Source of the DNA: Oscillospiraceae bacterium
Lineage (GTDB): Bacteria; Bacillota; Clostridia; Oscillospirales; Oscillospiraceae
Length of the DNA: 44,648 bases
NCBI GenBank assembly: GCA_015068155.1
Contig: SVLC01000011.1
Span: forward strand, 1 to 44,648
Direction of reading: 5' to 3'
Shown: positions 24,720 through 33,221 of the stretch, piece after piece
Position numbering within the stretch: position 1 is the stretch's first letter
Layout: every line of letters starts with the position of its first letter
The notes under the pieces: model-generated
The model's database searches: none
What the model was told of the DNA's origin: nothing
What the model saw: the letters and a program-made list of their open reading frames with translations, nothing else
Program-made: the position numbers and the translations under genes

Positions 24720-25493
24720 TTATAAAACAGGGGTACATTCAAAATTTTCCACCCCGTCATCATACCACAGATGGCTCATGTATAGTCCCCCGGGAGGCAC
24801 TGTAGGACCGGCGGCGGTACGGTTGCCGCTTTCCAGAATACGGCCGATCTCTTCGGGTGGGAACTTGCCTTCCGCGGCATAGACCACAGTGCCGGCCATG
24901 GCGCGGGCCATATTATACAGAAAACCGTTGGCGCAGACCCGCAGGTAGATAAGATTTCCCTGCCGTTCAACATTATAATAATATACGGTGCGAACGGTAG
25001 ACTTGACATCGGTGCCAATGCTGCGGACAGCCGCAAAATCGTGGGTGCCAACAAACTGGTCCGCCGCAGCCTGCATTACCTTTTCATCCAGATGCTTCGG
25101 GTAAAACCATGCCCGGTTCACATAGAAGGGGTCCCGGACACGGGAGTTATAGATGATATAGGTATATTCCTTCCGGGCGCAGGAACCGATGGCATTGAAA
25201 TTCTCATGGACTTCAAAAGCCTTGGTCACCACGATATCCACCGGCAGGTGGGTATTGAGGGCGTAGGGCAGCCGATCACAGGGAATGGTGGAGTCGGTGC
25301 GAAAATTCGCCACATAACACTTGGCGTGGACACCGGCATCGGTACGGCCGCAGCCGGTGACATGGACACTGTGACCCACCACCATGGCGATGGCTTTTTC
25401 CATAGTCTGCTGGATCGTAGGCAGATTTTTTTGCATCTGCCAGCCGTGATAGGCAGTGCCCTCATAAGTCAAAAACAAAGCGATATTACGCAT
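24720..25493 (-). CDS. truA: tRNA pseudouridine(38-40) synthase
   Basis: A 257-residue enzyme that isomerises uridines 38-40 in the tRNA anticodon arm. Family features are MRNIALFLTYEGTAYHGWQ at the start, the catalytic aspartate in GCGRTDAGVHA, and FRTDSTIPCDRLPYALN. RVCANGFLYNMARAMAGT follows later. The start at 25493 matches TruA homologues; upstream ATGs at 25508 and 25526 would add non-conserved residues. The site before it is only AGAGAG. Position immediately after ecfT is the conserved arrangement in Firmicutes. Confidence 0.96.
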   Translation of the reverse strand: MRNIALFLTYEGTAYHGWQMQKNLPTIQQTMEKAIAMVVGHSVHVTGCGRTDAGVHAKCYVANFRTDSTIPCDRLPYALNTHLPVDIVVTKAFEVHENFNAIGSCARKEYTYIIYNSRVRDPFYVNRAWFYPKHLDEKVMQAAADQFVGTHDFAAVRSIGTDVKSTVRTVYYYNVERQGNLIYLRVCANGFLYNMARAMAGTVVYAAEGKFPPEEIGRILESGNRTAAGPTVPPGGLYMSHLWYDDGVENFECTPVL

Positions 25494-25583
25494 AATTCTC
25501 TCTTTCATAGGGGCTGAGGCCCACATCAGCCCTTTGGGATCGGGCGGTCAACAGGGACGATGTGGGCATCGTCCCATCACCGG

Positions 25584-26396
25584 TTACAGGCCAAAAACGG
25601 CTAGAGTGATGATGGCCGCCAGCAGCAGTATGCCTACGCCATAGGTCAGATAATCCCGGCGCATATAACGCAGCAGTTTCATCTTCGTACGGCCCTCGCC
25701 GCCGTGATAGCAGCGGCACTCCATGGCAGTGGCCAATTCGTCGGCCCGGCGGAACGCGCTGATAAACAGCGGCACCAGAATAGGGATCAGCGCCTTCACC
25801 CGCTGCATCAGCTTGCCGGTCTCAAAATCGGCGCCGCGGGCTTTTTGGGCGGACATGATCTTATCGGTCTCCTCGATGAGTGTGGGGATAAAACGCAGAG
25901 CGATACACATCATCATGGAAAGTTCGTGGACAGGCACTTTGATAATCTTCAAAGGGTTCAGCAAAGACTCCAGGCCGTCGGTCAGCGCGATGGGCGAAGT
26001 GGTATAGGTCAAAAGGAAGGTGCCGGTGATCAGCATAAGGATGCGGATCATCATGAAAAAGGCCCGTTCCAGGCCCTCCAGGGTGATCTTTAGCTTCCAA
26101 AAAGAAACCAAAACATGACTGCCTTCCGTAAAGAAAACATTGAGAATACCGGTGAAGATTAAAATGATCACCAGCGGCTTCATGCCCCGGACGATATTTT
26201 TCGGAGGGATCCGGGAAATGGCCACGGCAAGGATCAAAAACGCCGCCATCACCCCATAGCTGACCCAACTGACCGCCACGAACAAAGCCACGATATAGAC
26301 CACAAGCATCACCAGCTTGGTGCGGGGGTCCAGGCGATGGATCGCGGAATTTCCCGGGAAGAATTGGCCCAAAGTAATGTCTTTAAGCATGGGCAT
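25584..26396 (-). CDS. ecfT: Energy-coupling factor transporter transmembrane protein EcfT
   Basis: A 270-residue membrane scaffold that couples two ATPases to interchangeable vitamin-binding S components. The N-terminus is LKDITLGQFFPGNSAIHRLDPRTK and the protein has several membrane spans. The cytoplasmic coupling helices carry Ala-Arg-Gly (SAQKARGADFETG) and a degenerate second motif (ATAMECRCYHGGEGR), where C replaces the usual G-Y. The start overlaps the end of ecfA2 by 14 bp. No S-component gene is in the window, so this is a shared group II ECF module and the vitamin is undetermined. Confidence 0.95.
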   Translation of the reverse strand: MPMLKDITLGQFFPGNSAIHRLDPRTKLVMLVVYIVALFVAVSWVSYGVMAAFLILAVAISRIPPKNIVRGMKPLVIILIFTGILNVFFTEGSHVLVSFWKLKITLEGLERAFFMMIRILMLITGTFLLTYTTSPIALTDGLESLLNPLKIIKVPVHELSMMMCIALRFIPTLIEETDKIMSAQKARGADFETGKLMQRVKALIPILVPLFISAFRRADELATAMECRCYHGGEGRTKMKLLRYMRRDYLTYGVGILLLAAIITLAVFGL

Positions 26397-27252
26397 TTCC
26401 CTCCTTTAACCGTTTCAGCGCCGCCACGGCCTGATCCATGGTGTACACCGGTTCCACCGGCAGACCCATTTCCTGCAGCCGCAGAAAGACCCGGGTCACC
26501 TCGGGAATATCCAGGCCCATCTCTTCCAATTCCCGCGCCCGGGCAAAGACCTGCTCAGGCGTACCGTCCATGGCGATATGGGCGCCATTGAGAACCAGCA
26601 GTCGGTCGGTCAGGCGGGCCACATCGTTCATGGAGTGGCTGACCATCATGATGGTAGCGTTTTTGGCCCGGCGGTAGGCCTGGATATTGGCAAGGATCTC
26701 TTCCCTGCCCACCGGGTCCAGGCCGGCGGTAGGTTCATCCAGGATCAGTACCTCCGGCTCCATGGCAATGACGCCGGCGATGGCCACCCGGCGCTTCTGT
26801 CCGCCGGAAAGGTCAAAGGGAGATACCTGCAGCTGATCTTCCGTCAAGCCCACGAAGCCGGCGGCTTCCCGGACGCGGCGATCGATTTCTTCTTTGGAAA
26901 GGCCCATATTTTTCGGGCCGAAGGAAATATCTTTATATACCGTTTCCTCAAACAACTGGTATTCCGGATACTGAAATACCAGACCCACCCGGAAACGAGC
27001 TTGGCGGGTCAGTTTTTTATCGGACCAAATATCCTTGCCGTCCAGCAGTACTTTGCCAGAGGTGGGTTTGAGCAGTCCGTTCAAATGCTGCATCAAGGTA
27101 GATTTACCGGAGCCGGTATGACCTATAATGCCAATAAACTCGCCCCGTTCCACCGAAAAATTCATACCGTCCAGCGCTACGTGCTCAAAAGGAGTCCCGA
27201 CGCTGTAGGTATGGGTCAAGTTTTGGACCTGTAAAATCGGTTCCACGTTCAT
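26383..27252 (-). CDS. ecfA2: ECF transporter ATPase EcfA2
   Basis: A 289-residue ABC ATPase. Walker A GHTGSGKST, Q-loop GLVFQYPEYQLFEETV, signature LSGGQKRR, Walker B EVLILDEPTAGLD and H-loop MVSHSMND are all intact. The YPEYQLFEETV Q-loop region is characteristic of EcfA2. It pairs with EcfA1 to form the heterodimer that drives vitamin or metal uptake through EcfT. It lies 13 bp downstream of ecfA1 and overlaps ecfT, so the three are one transcription unit. Confidence 0.95.
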   Translation of the reverse strand: MNVEPILQVQNLTHTYSVGTPFEHVALDGMNFSVERGEFIGIIGHTGSGKSTLMQHLNGLLKPTSGKVLLDGKDIWSDKKLTRQARFRVGLVFQYPEYQLFEETVYKDISFGPKNMGLSKEEIDRRVREAAGFVGLTEDQLQVSPFDLSGGQKRRVAIAGVIAMEPEVLILDEPTAGLDPVGREEILANIQAYRRAKNATIMMVSHSMNDVARLTDRLLVLNGAHIAMDGTPEQVFARARELEEMGLDIPEVTRVFLRLQEMGLPVEPVYTMDQAVAALKRLKEGNAHA

Positions 27253-27265
27253 TCCTCCCGCGACG

Positions 27266-28114
27266 TCAAGTCTTTACCGTATTGAAAAGTACTTGCGCGC
27301 ATTCTTCTATACTCGGCTGGTCCAGGGGCAGCCGGAACCCCTGCTGATTCAGCGCATAACACAGCTCCACCGTTTCCGGAGCCGCCAGGCCGATGCGGTG
27401 CAGCAGCTCCACCTGAGAGAATACCTCCCTGGGCGTACCGTCAGCAGCCACTTGCCCCTTATGCAGCACCACCACCCGGTCGGCCTGGGCAGCTTCATCC
27501 ATGTGGTGGGTGATCAGCACAACTGTCATATTTTTATCCTTATTCAGTTTCTTTACGGTGTCCAGCACCTCTTTGCGGCCACGGGGGTCCAACATGGCGG
27601 TGGGTTCATCCAGCACGATACACTGCGGCTCCATGGCAATAATACCGGCGATGGCGATACGCTGCTTCTGTCCGCCGGACAAAAGATGGGGCGCATGCTC
27701 CCGGTATTCATACATACCCACATGCTTCAGCGCCAGTTCCACCCGACGGGCGATCTCCGGACTGGCAACACCCAAATTCTCCGGGCCAAAGGCCACATCC
27801 TCCTCAACCACATTGGCAACGATCTGATTATCGGGATTCTGGAACACCATGCCCACATTCCGCCGGATCCGGATCAGCAATTCTTCATCGGATGTATCCA
27901 GCCCGCAAACATACACCTTACCGCCGCAGGGCAGCAAAATGGAATTAAAATGTTTGGCCAGGGTGGATTTTCCGCAGCCGTTGCTGCCCAGCACCGCCAC
28001 AAAAGTACCGGCTTCGATGGTGAGATTCAGATCTGTAAAGACGGCAACGCCGGGCGTGTCATCCACGCCCGGATATGCATAATTTAAGTGTTCTACACGA
28101 ATGGCTTCGCTCAA
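27266..28114 (-). CDS. ecfA1: ECF transporter ATPase EcfA1 (TTG start)
   Basis: A 282-residue ABC ATPase. Walker A GSNGCGKST, Q-loop MVFQNPDNQIVANVVEEDVAFG, signature LLSGGQKQR, Walker B CIVLDEPTAMLD and H-loop LITHHMDEA are present. The NPDNQIV motif marks EcfA1. The start codon is TTG at 28114 with AAGGAG 13 bases upstream. An in-frame TGA lies three codons upstream and no ATG is available, so the rare start looks genuine and would limit expression. It is the first of three ECF genes. Confidence 0.94.
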   Translation of the reverse strand: MSEAIRVEHLNYAYPGVDDTPGVAVFTDLNLTIEAGTFVAVLGSNGCGKSTLAKHFNSILLPCGGKVYVCGLDTSDEELLIRIRRNVGMVFQNPDNQIVANVVEEDVAFGPENLGVASPEIARRVELALKHVGMYEYREHAPHLLSGGQKQRIAIAGIIAMEPQCIVLDEPTAMLDPRGRKEVLDTVKKLNKDKNMTVVLITHHMDEAAQADRVVVLHKGQVAADGTPREVFSQVELLHRIGLAAPETVELCYALNQQGFRLPLDQPSIEECAQVLFNTVKT

Positions 28115-28188
28115 TGTACTTCACGCTCCTTAATAAATAAGGGGGATTGCAGCACCGATGGATCATCGGCCCGCAATGACACAGTATT

Positions 28189-29067
28189 TTATTTTTCCGG
28201 CGTCCAGCGGCCTGTGGCGCCGCAGGGCAGCATGATACCGGTGGACTTTACCGGCAGGCCCAACTCGCCCACCGCCGTATGACCGCCGAATTTGGCACCG
28301 AACACCACATCGGAAGCATAGCCCACCGCGCTGGGGGCCAGGCCCGTGGTGTAGGAATTGATAATCACAAACAGCGGATCATCGGACAGCAGCTTCGCCG
28401 TTTCCTGCAGGAACGGATAAAAGCTGGTCTCCATTTTCCAAATCTCACCGCTGGGGCCACGGCCGTAGCTGGGCGGATCCATGATGATACCGTCGTATCT
28501 GCGGCCGCGGCGGATTTCCCGTTGGATGAATTTGGCGCAATCATCCACGATCCAATGGATGGGCCGGTCCGCCAGGCCGGATGCCTGGGCATTTTCCTTT
28601 GCCCAAGCCACCATGCCCTTACTGGCATCCACATGGTACACCTCTGCCCCACCGGCAGCGGCCGCCAAAGTGGCGCCGCCGCTGTAGGCAAACAGATTCA
28701 GCACCCGCACCGGCCGCTTGACGGCGGCATCGGCCACAGTCTGCCGGATAAAGTCCCAGTTGGCAGCCTGCTCGGGGAATACACCGGTGTGCTTAAAATT
28801 CATGGGCTTGACATTAAAAGTCAGATAATCCTTATAACGGATCTGCCAGCGCTCCGGAAGATTATGGTCGGTCCAGCGACCGCCGCCGGTGTTGCTGCGC
28901 AGATACCGGGCATCGTAGTTTTTCCAATTGGGATCCGCATGGGGGGTGTTCCAGATAACCTGGGGATCCGGGCGGACCAGGATATACTTCCCCCAGCGTT
29001 CCAGACGCTCACCGTCGGAGGTGTCCAGCACCTCATAGTCTTTCCACTGATCAGAGATCCAGATCAT
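28189..29067 (-). CDS. Class I SAM-dependent RNA methyltransferase (RlmI/RlmK-like)
   Basis: A 292-residue methyltransferase. An N-terminal region of about 90 residues (WKDYEVLDTSDGERLERWG, VIWNTPHADPNW) precedes the Rossmann domain. That domain has VLNLFAYSGGATLAAAAGGA (SAM site) and YHVDASKGMVAWAKENAQ. The catalytic motif IIMDPPSYGRG is typical of RlmI/RlmK-type rRNA methyltransferases. No PUA domain is present at the N-terminus, so it is a short relative and its exact target is unknown. It starts three bases after the PBP1A stop, with GGAGG inside the end of that gene, indicating coupling. Confidence 0.87.
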   Translation of the reverse strand: MIWISDQWKDYEVLDTSDGERLERWGKYILVRPDPQVIWNTPHADPNWKNYDARYLRSNTGGGRWTDHNLPERWQIRYKDYLTFNVKPMNFKHTGVFPEQAANWDFIRQTVADAAVKRPVRVLNLFAYSGGATLAAAAGGAEVYHVDASKGMVAWAKENAQASGLADRPIHWIVDDCAKFIQREIRRGRRYDGIIMDPPSYGRGPSGEIWKMETSFYPFLQETAKLLSDDPLFVIINSYTTGLAPSAVGYASDVVFGAKFGGHTAVGELGLPVKSTGIMLPCGATGRWTPEK

Positions 29068-29070
29068 CGG

Positions 29071-31962
29071 TTAGTCCTCCGTGTTTTGATTTTCATCGGG
29101 ATTCAGGGGCAAATCGGGATTTTCAGGGGTATCGGGATTCTCAGGTTCCTGGGGATCGTCCGGATCTTCCGGATCCGTCGGAATCTCCGGGTCCTCCGGT
29201 TCATCCGGTGTGTCATCCAGCCAGGGATGCTCTGCCACATATTGCTCCCAGGCTTCCTTGGTATGCTTGGTGCAGACCTGGTAAGGCGCTTCCAATCCCT
29301 CATTTACGGTGGGCTTATTCACATCCATGCCAAAGAACGGCAGCGGATTGCCTTCACTGTCCACCAGGTAAACATAGTTATTCTGCAAATACGAAGAACT
29401 CAAGCCCTTACCCTTGGCCATCAGCAAACGGTCAATACGGTCCTGGGTCAGTTTTACCAAAGCTTTTTGCTGGAAACTGAGGGCGCCTACGCTTTGGAAC
29501 TTCTGGCAGTATTCCCCTGCCACGCCATTTTCGCAATAATCCACCATCACATGCAGATTGCAGAAGGTGGTGGGAATATCCTCGGGATAAAGCTTCATAT
29601 CGTAGGTTCTGCCAAGGCCACGGACATCATGGCTGCAGGCCTCGGTAGCCAGCAGGCCGGATTCCAGGCAGAAGGTGGCTTCCACCATGTCGCTGGTGTC
29701 ATACAGCGGAATATTATCCAGACCTCTGTGGAGCTGCAGCATGACCTTCTTCCAAAGGCGGCAGGCAGGGTTGGTTGTGTCGTCAACCAGGTATATCTGC
29801 TCGGGAATATCGAAGCCGCACCACACCGCAGCGGTATAATAGCCGGTGAAACCGGAGAAATAACGGTCCTTGTTGGATTGGGTAGAACCGGTCTTGCCGG
29901 CGGTGGAAATGCCGATGTCGTTGAAAAGATTGGCTGTAGTACCGGTACCTTGGGAAACCGCATCGGTCAGGCAGAAATTCATATAATTCACGGTCTTTTC
30001 GCTGAACACCTGCCGCTTTTCCTGCTCGTTATTCAGGATCACGTTGCCGTTATCGTCCAGCACACCGTAATAGGTGCGGCCCTCCCGATACTGGCCGTTG
30101 TTGGCAAAGGTGGCATAAGCACAGGTCATATCCCGCACCGTCACACCGTTGGTCAATGCGCCCATACCCAAAGGAGAGTAGGCAATATCCGACAAGGTGG
30201 TACCGGCGCTGTTTACATACTTCTCTATCAGCGTGGACAGGCCCAGCTGGTTGGTGGCAAAATCAAAGCTTTTGCTTAGGCCCACCCTATCCAGGGTATT
30301 GATGGCCACCGAGTTGATGGAAGACACGATGCCACGCCAGACCGTACGCTGAGCCGCATAGGTGCGGCTGTCATTTCGGGGATATGGCACGCCGTCGTTA
30401 TACATCAGCGGCAGATCGTCGATAACCGACGCAGGTGTGATGAGGCCCCGTTCAAAGGCCTGGGCATAGATCGTCAGGGGCTTGATGGAGGAACCGGGCT
30501 GCCGCTGGGAATCCACCGCGCGGTTAAAGGCGTCGGGAACCGTCTTCTCCCCTACGCCGCCGGCCATGGCCACGATATCGCCGGTACGGTTGTCCACGAT
30601 AACGATGGCAGACTCCAGCTGCTGGCTGCCCAGTGTCTGGGGGATCTGGGTCAAATCGGTATAAACCAGGTCCACAGCCGCCTGGACCTCAGGATTGAAG
30701 CAGGTATAAATATGGTAGCCTGCCCGGGCGATCTTATTGATATAACGCTCACGGACCGTACGGTCCCAGGTGGTAACGCCGTCCTTCAGCGCCAAATCCC
30801 GCGCCACATCTTCCAGCACCGTATCCACATACCAGGAATACACAGACTTGGAAGAGTCGGTGGTAGTGTTGATCTGCAGGCCGCAATTGGGGCAATAATG
30901 CACAGTCTTGCTGCCTTCGGTCTTGGAAGCCAGGTCACGAACCGGGCCTTCATAACCGCAGCCCTGGGCCAGCAGATTTCCTTCATCATCCACAAGGTCC
31001 ACACATTCCGTCCAACGGTCTTCATCGGCAATACCCCGCTTGAATACCATTACCTGGCTCTTGGCTTCCTCATATTCCTCTTTGGTGATCCACTCCTGCA
31101 CATACATTTCACCCAGGATGGTCAACTGACGGTCCCGGTTGCGCTGGGCGCCGTTCATGTCCTTATTATCCCGCCAGGTGCGGTAGGGATTGAACAAAGA
31201 GGGGTTGTTGGTAATGCCAATGAGGGCGGCCAATTCCGCAGTGGTCATATCCTGCAGTTCCTTGCCGAAATAGTTTTCCGCAGCGCTTTTCACGCCATAG
31301 CAGCCTTCGCCAAAGAAAACCGTATTCATATACCATTCCATGACCACATCTTTATCGTAGGTCTTTTCAAAGGCCTGGGCCTTAAAGATTTCCATGATCT
31401 TACGCTGCACCGTTACATCGTCAGCAGAAGAATCCAGCATCAGTTCCAGGTTCTTAACCAACTGCTGGGTCAAGGTAGAGCCGCCGAACTGGGAACTGCC
31501 GCCAAAGAACATATTGATACAAGCCTTGGCAGTGGTGATCCAGTCGACGCCCTGGTGTTCGTAAAAACGCTTGTCCTCGATGGCTACAGCGGCATGGAGC
31601 AGATCCTCCGGCAGATCTTCAAAAGCCACCCACTGACGGTCGGTGGTAGAATGGATCTGCTGCAGGGTTTGAATATTGCCGTTGTCATCCTTATAATAAA
31701 TGTAGGACGTCTTATCCAGATCGTAATCATCCAGGTTCATCTGCGCCATGGGCATGATCTCTTCCTGCAGGTAATCACCCAGCAAATTCACTACCACAAA
31801 GCCGCAGATCACCAGGATCAGCAGCACCGTGGCCACGGTACCGGCCACAATCTTCAGCGCGGCAACCGCCACGCGCCAAACTGTATGCAAAAGCCAGGCA
31901 AGCAGGTGGGGTCGCCACTGCTGCCGCTGCGCTCTTTTTTGACGTTTTTCTTCATTTGCCAT
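29071..31962 (-). CDS. Class A penicillin-binding protein (PBP1A-like) with Cys4 insert
   Basis: A 963-residue bifunctional peptidoglycan synthase. A basic cytoplasmic N-terminus and one membrane anchor (about 38-60) precede the GT51 glycosyltransferase domain, with AVAIEDKRFYEHQGVD near 125-140 and QFGGSTLTQQLVKN near 158-171. The transpeptidase domain has SxxK at S491-K494 (PGSSIKPL) and GKTGSTQ later. Between the two domains is an unusual insertion with cysteines at about 320, 335, 357 and 360 (including YCPNCG), resembling a zinc ribbon. The C-terminal 50 residues are Pro/Glu/Asp-rich. The start at 31962 follows GGAGGT; the longer frame to 32004 adds unlikely residues. It heads the minus-strand run with the methyltransferase, ECF genes, truA and clpE. 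Confidence 0.95.
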   Translation of the reverse strand: MANEEKRQKRAQRQQWRPHLLAWLLHTVWRVAVAALKIVAGTVATVLLILVICGFVVVNLLGDYLQEEIMPMAQMNLDDYDLDKTSYIYYKDDNGNIQTLQQIHSTTDRQWVAFEDLPEDLLHAAVAIEDKRFYEHQGVDWITTAKACINMFFGGSSQFGGSTLTQQLVKNLELMLDSSADDVTVQRKIMEIFKAQAFEKTYDKDVVMEWYMNTVFFGEGCYGVKSAAENYFGKELQDMTTAELAALIGITNNPSLFNPYRTWRDNKDMNGAQRNRDRQLTILGEMYVQEWITKEEYEEAKSQVMVFKRGIADEDRWTECVDLVDDEGNLLAQGCGYEGPVRDLASKTEGSKTVHYCPNCGLQINTTTDSSKSVYSWYVDTVLEDVARDLALKDGVTTWDRTVRERYINKIARAGYHIYTCFNPEVQAAVDLVYTDLTQIPQTLGSQQLESAIVIVDNRTGDIVAMAGGVGEKTVPDAFNRAVDSQRQPGSSIKPLTIYAQAFERGLITPASVIDDLPLMYNDGVPYPRNDSRTYAAQRTVWRGIVSSINSVAINTLDRVGLSKSFDFATNQLGLSTLIEKYVNSAGTTLSDIAYSPLGMGALTNGVTVRDMTCAYATFANNGQYREGRTYYGVLDDNGNVILNNEQEKRQVFSEKTVNYMNFCLTDAVSQGTGTTANLFNDIGISTAGKTGSTQSNKDRYFSGFTGYYTAAVWCGFDIPEQIYLVDDTTNPACRLWKKVMLQLHRGLDNIPLYDTSDMVEATFCLESGLLATEACSHDVRGLGRTYDMKLYPEDIPTTFCNLHVMVDYCENGVAGEYCQKFQSVGALSFQQKALVKLTQDRIDRLLMAKGKGLSSSYLQNNYVYLVDSEGNPLPFFGMDVNKPTVNEGLEAPYQVCTKHTKEAWEQYVAEHPWLDDTPDEPEDPEIPTDPEDPDDPQEPENPDTPENPDLPLNPDENQNTED

Positions 31963-32048
31963 AGAAAATACCTCCATCCTGGGGAAAAACATGCCGTTAG
32001 GCATGGCGTAAGGGAATATGGATACACTAATCCAGTATTCATCACGGT

Positions 32049-32054
32049 ATTATA
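32049..32054 (-). promoter_or_regulatory. -10 element of the PBP1A gene
   Basis: TATAAT on the minus strand (GTGTTATAATACC), with only a poor -35 candidate (TTTCGT, 17 bp upstream). The leader between it and the gene also holds a small hairpin, CATGCC-GTTA-GGCATG, near 31990-32003. Confidence 0.6.
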
Positions 32055-32211
32055 ACACATCCGCCAGCAAAACGAAAGACCTAATTTGTGAATAATCGTT
32101 AAAATCCCCGGAAATTTTGGATAAATTCGCCGGGAATAGCCATCCGGCTGCTGCATACATTATATTACACGCAAACAGCCCATACTATCCAAAGACCCGG
32201 AGGTAACTTCC

Positions 32212-32445
32212 ATGAAACAAAAAATACTGTCCCAGATGCTGTGCGGCGCGGTACTGATAAGCTTTTTGCTGGGAGTCCACGAAGGCCGGCTGGCCATGTG
32301 GAAAGACCAGGATCCCACTCCCTGCAAAATATTCCCCTGCCCCGTTCTCATGCTGCCCAAAGCTGTGCAGGAACAGTTGAAAAACGGTATTCATCTGGAT
32401 ACCATTGAGGATGTGAACCGCCTGCTGGAAAATTTTCTTTCCTAA
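32212..32445 (+). CDS. Small exported protein resembling the BofC C-terminal domain
   Basis: A 77-residue protein with an N-terminal hydrophobic segment (QMLCGAVLISFLLGV). A small domain follows: HEGRLAMWKDQDPTP, CKIFPCPVLMLPKAVQ, QLKNGIHLDTIEDVNRLLENFLS. The pattern 'G-x-A-x-W/F...L-P...L-x-x-G-I...I-x-x-L-L-E-x-x-L' recalls the C-terminal domain of BofC, an inter-compartment signalling protein of sporulation. Similar short proteins occur in other Clostridia. The match is from memory and moderate. The start has CCGGAGGTAAC upstream. It ends 71 bp before the DUF1292 gene, which has its own promoter. Confidence 0.65.
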   Translation: MKQKILSQMLCGAVLISFLLGVHEGRLAMWKDQDPTPCKIFPCPVLMLPKAVQEQLKNGIHLDTIEDVNRLLENFLS

Positions 32446-32456
32446 TGAAATTCCAC

Positions 32457-32485
32457 TTGATTTTCCACCGGAAAAGGAGTAAAAT
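32457..32485 (+). promoter_or_regulatory. Promoter of the DUF1292 gene
   Basis: TTGATT (32457-32462), a 17-bp spacer and TAAAAT (32480-32485), 30 bp before the start codon. Confidence 0.75.
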
Positions 32486-32515
32486 AAAAGCATCAAATCA
32501 CCGGAGGAATTTGCC

Positions 32516-32797
32516 ATGGCTGATGAATACGGTTCTGATTTCATGACCATCGTAGACGAAGACGGCACCGAGTTTGAACTGGAGATCCTCACCACGCTGG
32601 AGTATAACGGTGCAACCTATTTGGCCGTGATTCCTGCCGTGGATGCGGATGAAGCGCAGGATCTGGAGGTCAGCATCCTCAAAAGTGTGGAAGAGGATGA
32701 CGGCGAAAGCATTCTGTGCGCCATCGAGGACCAGCAGGAACTGCAGACCGTGTACGAGCTGATCATGGATCAACTGTACGAAGAGGACGAAGAATAA
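32516..32797 (+). CDS. DUF1292 (YrzB-like) acidic protein
   Basis: A 93-residue strongly acidic protein of the DUF1292/YrzB family, with the family start GSDFMTIVDEDGTEFELEIL. Further stretches are YNGATYLAVIPA and the C-terminal LYEEDEE. Function is unknown. In many Firmicutes it lies beside ruvX; here ruvX is about 3 kb away in the opposite orientation, with the PrsA-like and TauE genes between. The start follows CCGGAGGAA. Confidence 0.9.
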   Translation: MADEYGSDFMTIVDEDGTEFELEILTTLEYNGATYLAVIPAVDADEAQDLEVSILKSVEEDDGESILCAIEDQQELQTVYELIMDQLYEEDEE

Positions 32798-32834
32798 CTG
32801 CCGGTTATCCATTGTCCCTTTCCATTGTTTATTT

Positions 32835-33060
32835 TTCCTGCTTGGTGCGTATGGCGCTCTTTTGGACCCACATTTTTTTATTGGGACGTTAGTTTCCACC
32901 TGGTTTGCAGACCTCCCGCCCACCTTCGGGTGCCAGCGGACGTTGGGAGCAGTAAAGGGATGGAGCGGCAACCCACCTGCCAATGCGTGCAGGTCATAAT
33001 TGGGCGCTTACGGCTAAAGCGGGGTGCATGGGGAGCTTCGGCTCCCCATGCTTTTTCTTT
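32835..33060 (+). ncRNA. Structured RNA, probably 6S RNA-like
   Basis: The 424-bp space between the DUF1292 gene and prsA has no reading frame of note but is GC-rich and structured up to a perfect terminator. It can fold as one long rod. CGTA and GCGCTC near 32848-32859 pair with GGGCGC and TACG near 33002-33012, about 150 bases later. TTTGC near 32904 pairs with GTAAA near 32952. The tip is CCGC-C-CACC-TTCG-GGTG-CCA-GCGG. Between lies an unpaired central region, the shape expected of 6S RNA, which mimics an open promoter for RNA polymerase. A local hairpin CCTGC...GCAGG (about 32977-32993) sits in the 3' bubble strand. The 6S assignment is inference from shape and size (about 200 nt); no covariance search was possible. 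Confidence 0.55.
33026..33058 (+). terminator. Intrinsic terminator of the structured RNA
   Basis: GCATGGGGAGC-TTCG-GCTCCCCATGC is a perfect 11-bp stem with a UUCG tetraloop, followed by TTTTTCTTTT. Confidence 0.95.
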
Positions 33061-33130
33061 TAAGTATGCCTTTTCAGTATATTTTTTTGTAAAAATTTTT
33101 CTTATTTTGCCTTTTTCAGAATAATTCCTC

Positions 33131-33159
33131 TTGCATTACGGAGAGAAATGGTTTATAAT
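33131..33159 (+). promoter_or_regulatory. Promoter of the PrsA-like gene
   Basis: TTGCAT (33131-33136), a 17-bp spacer and TATAAT (33154-33159). The preceding 33061-33125 is very AT-rich and could act as an UP element. This, with the coding bias of the gene, suggests strong expression. Confidence 0.8.
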
Positions 33160-33221
33160 GCTGTGGTCTATGCGTAAAAACCCTTCGCATGAATACCCAT
33201 TATTTGAGAGGAATTGATTTC

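Noticed and set aside
28279..32055. Long plus-strand frames (666 and 447 residues) opposite PBP1A and the methyltransferase
   Set aside because: They are antisense shadows of well-conserved genes, with no start signals of their own.
32835..33060. SRP RNA, tmRNA or RNase P RNA as the identity of the structured RNA
   Set aside because: The SRP apical GGAAGCAGC-type loop, the tmRNA tRNA-like ends and the conserved RNase P core were not found. The rod with a central bubble fits 6S RNA better.
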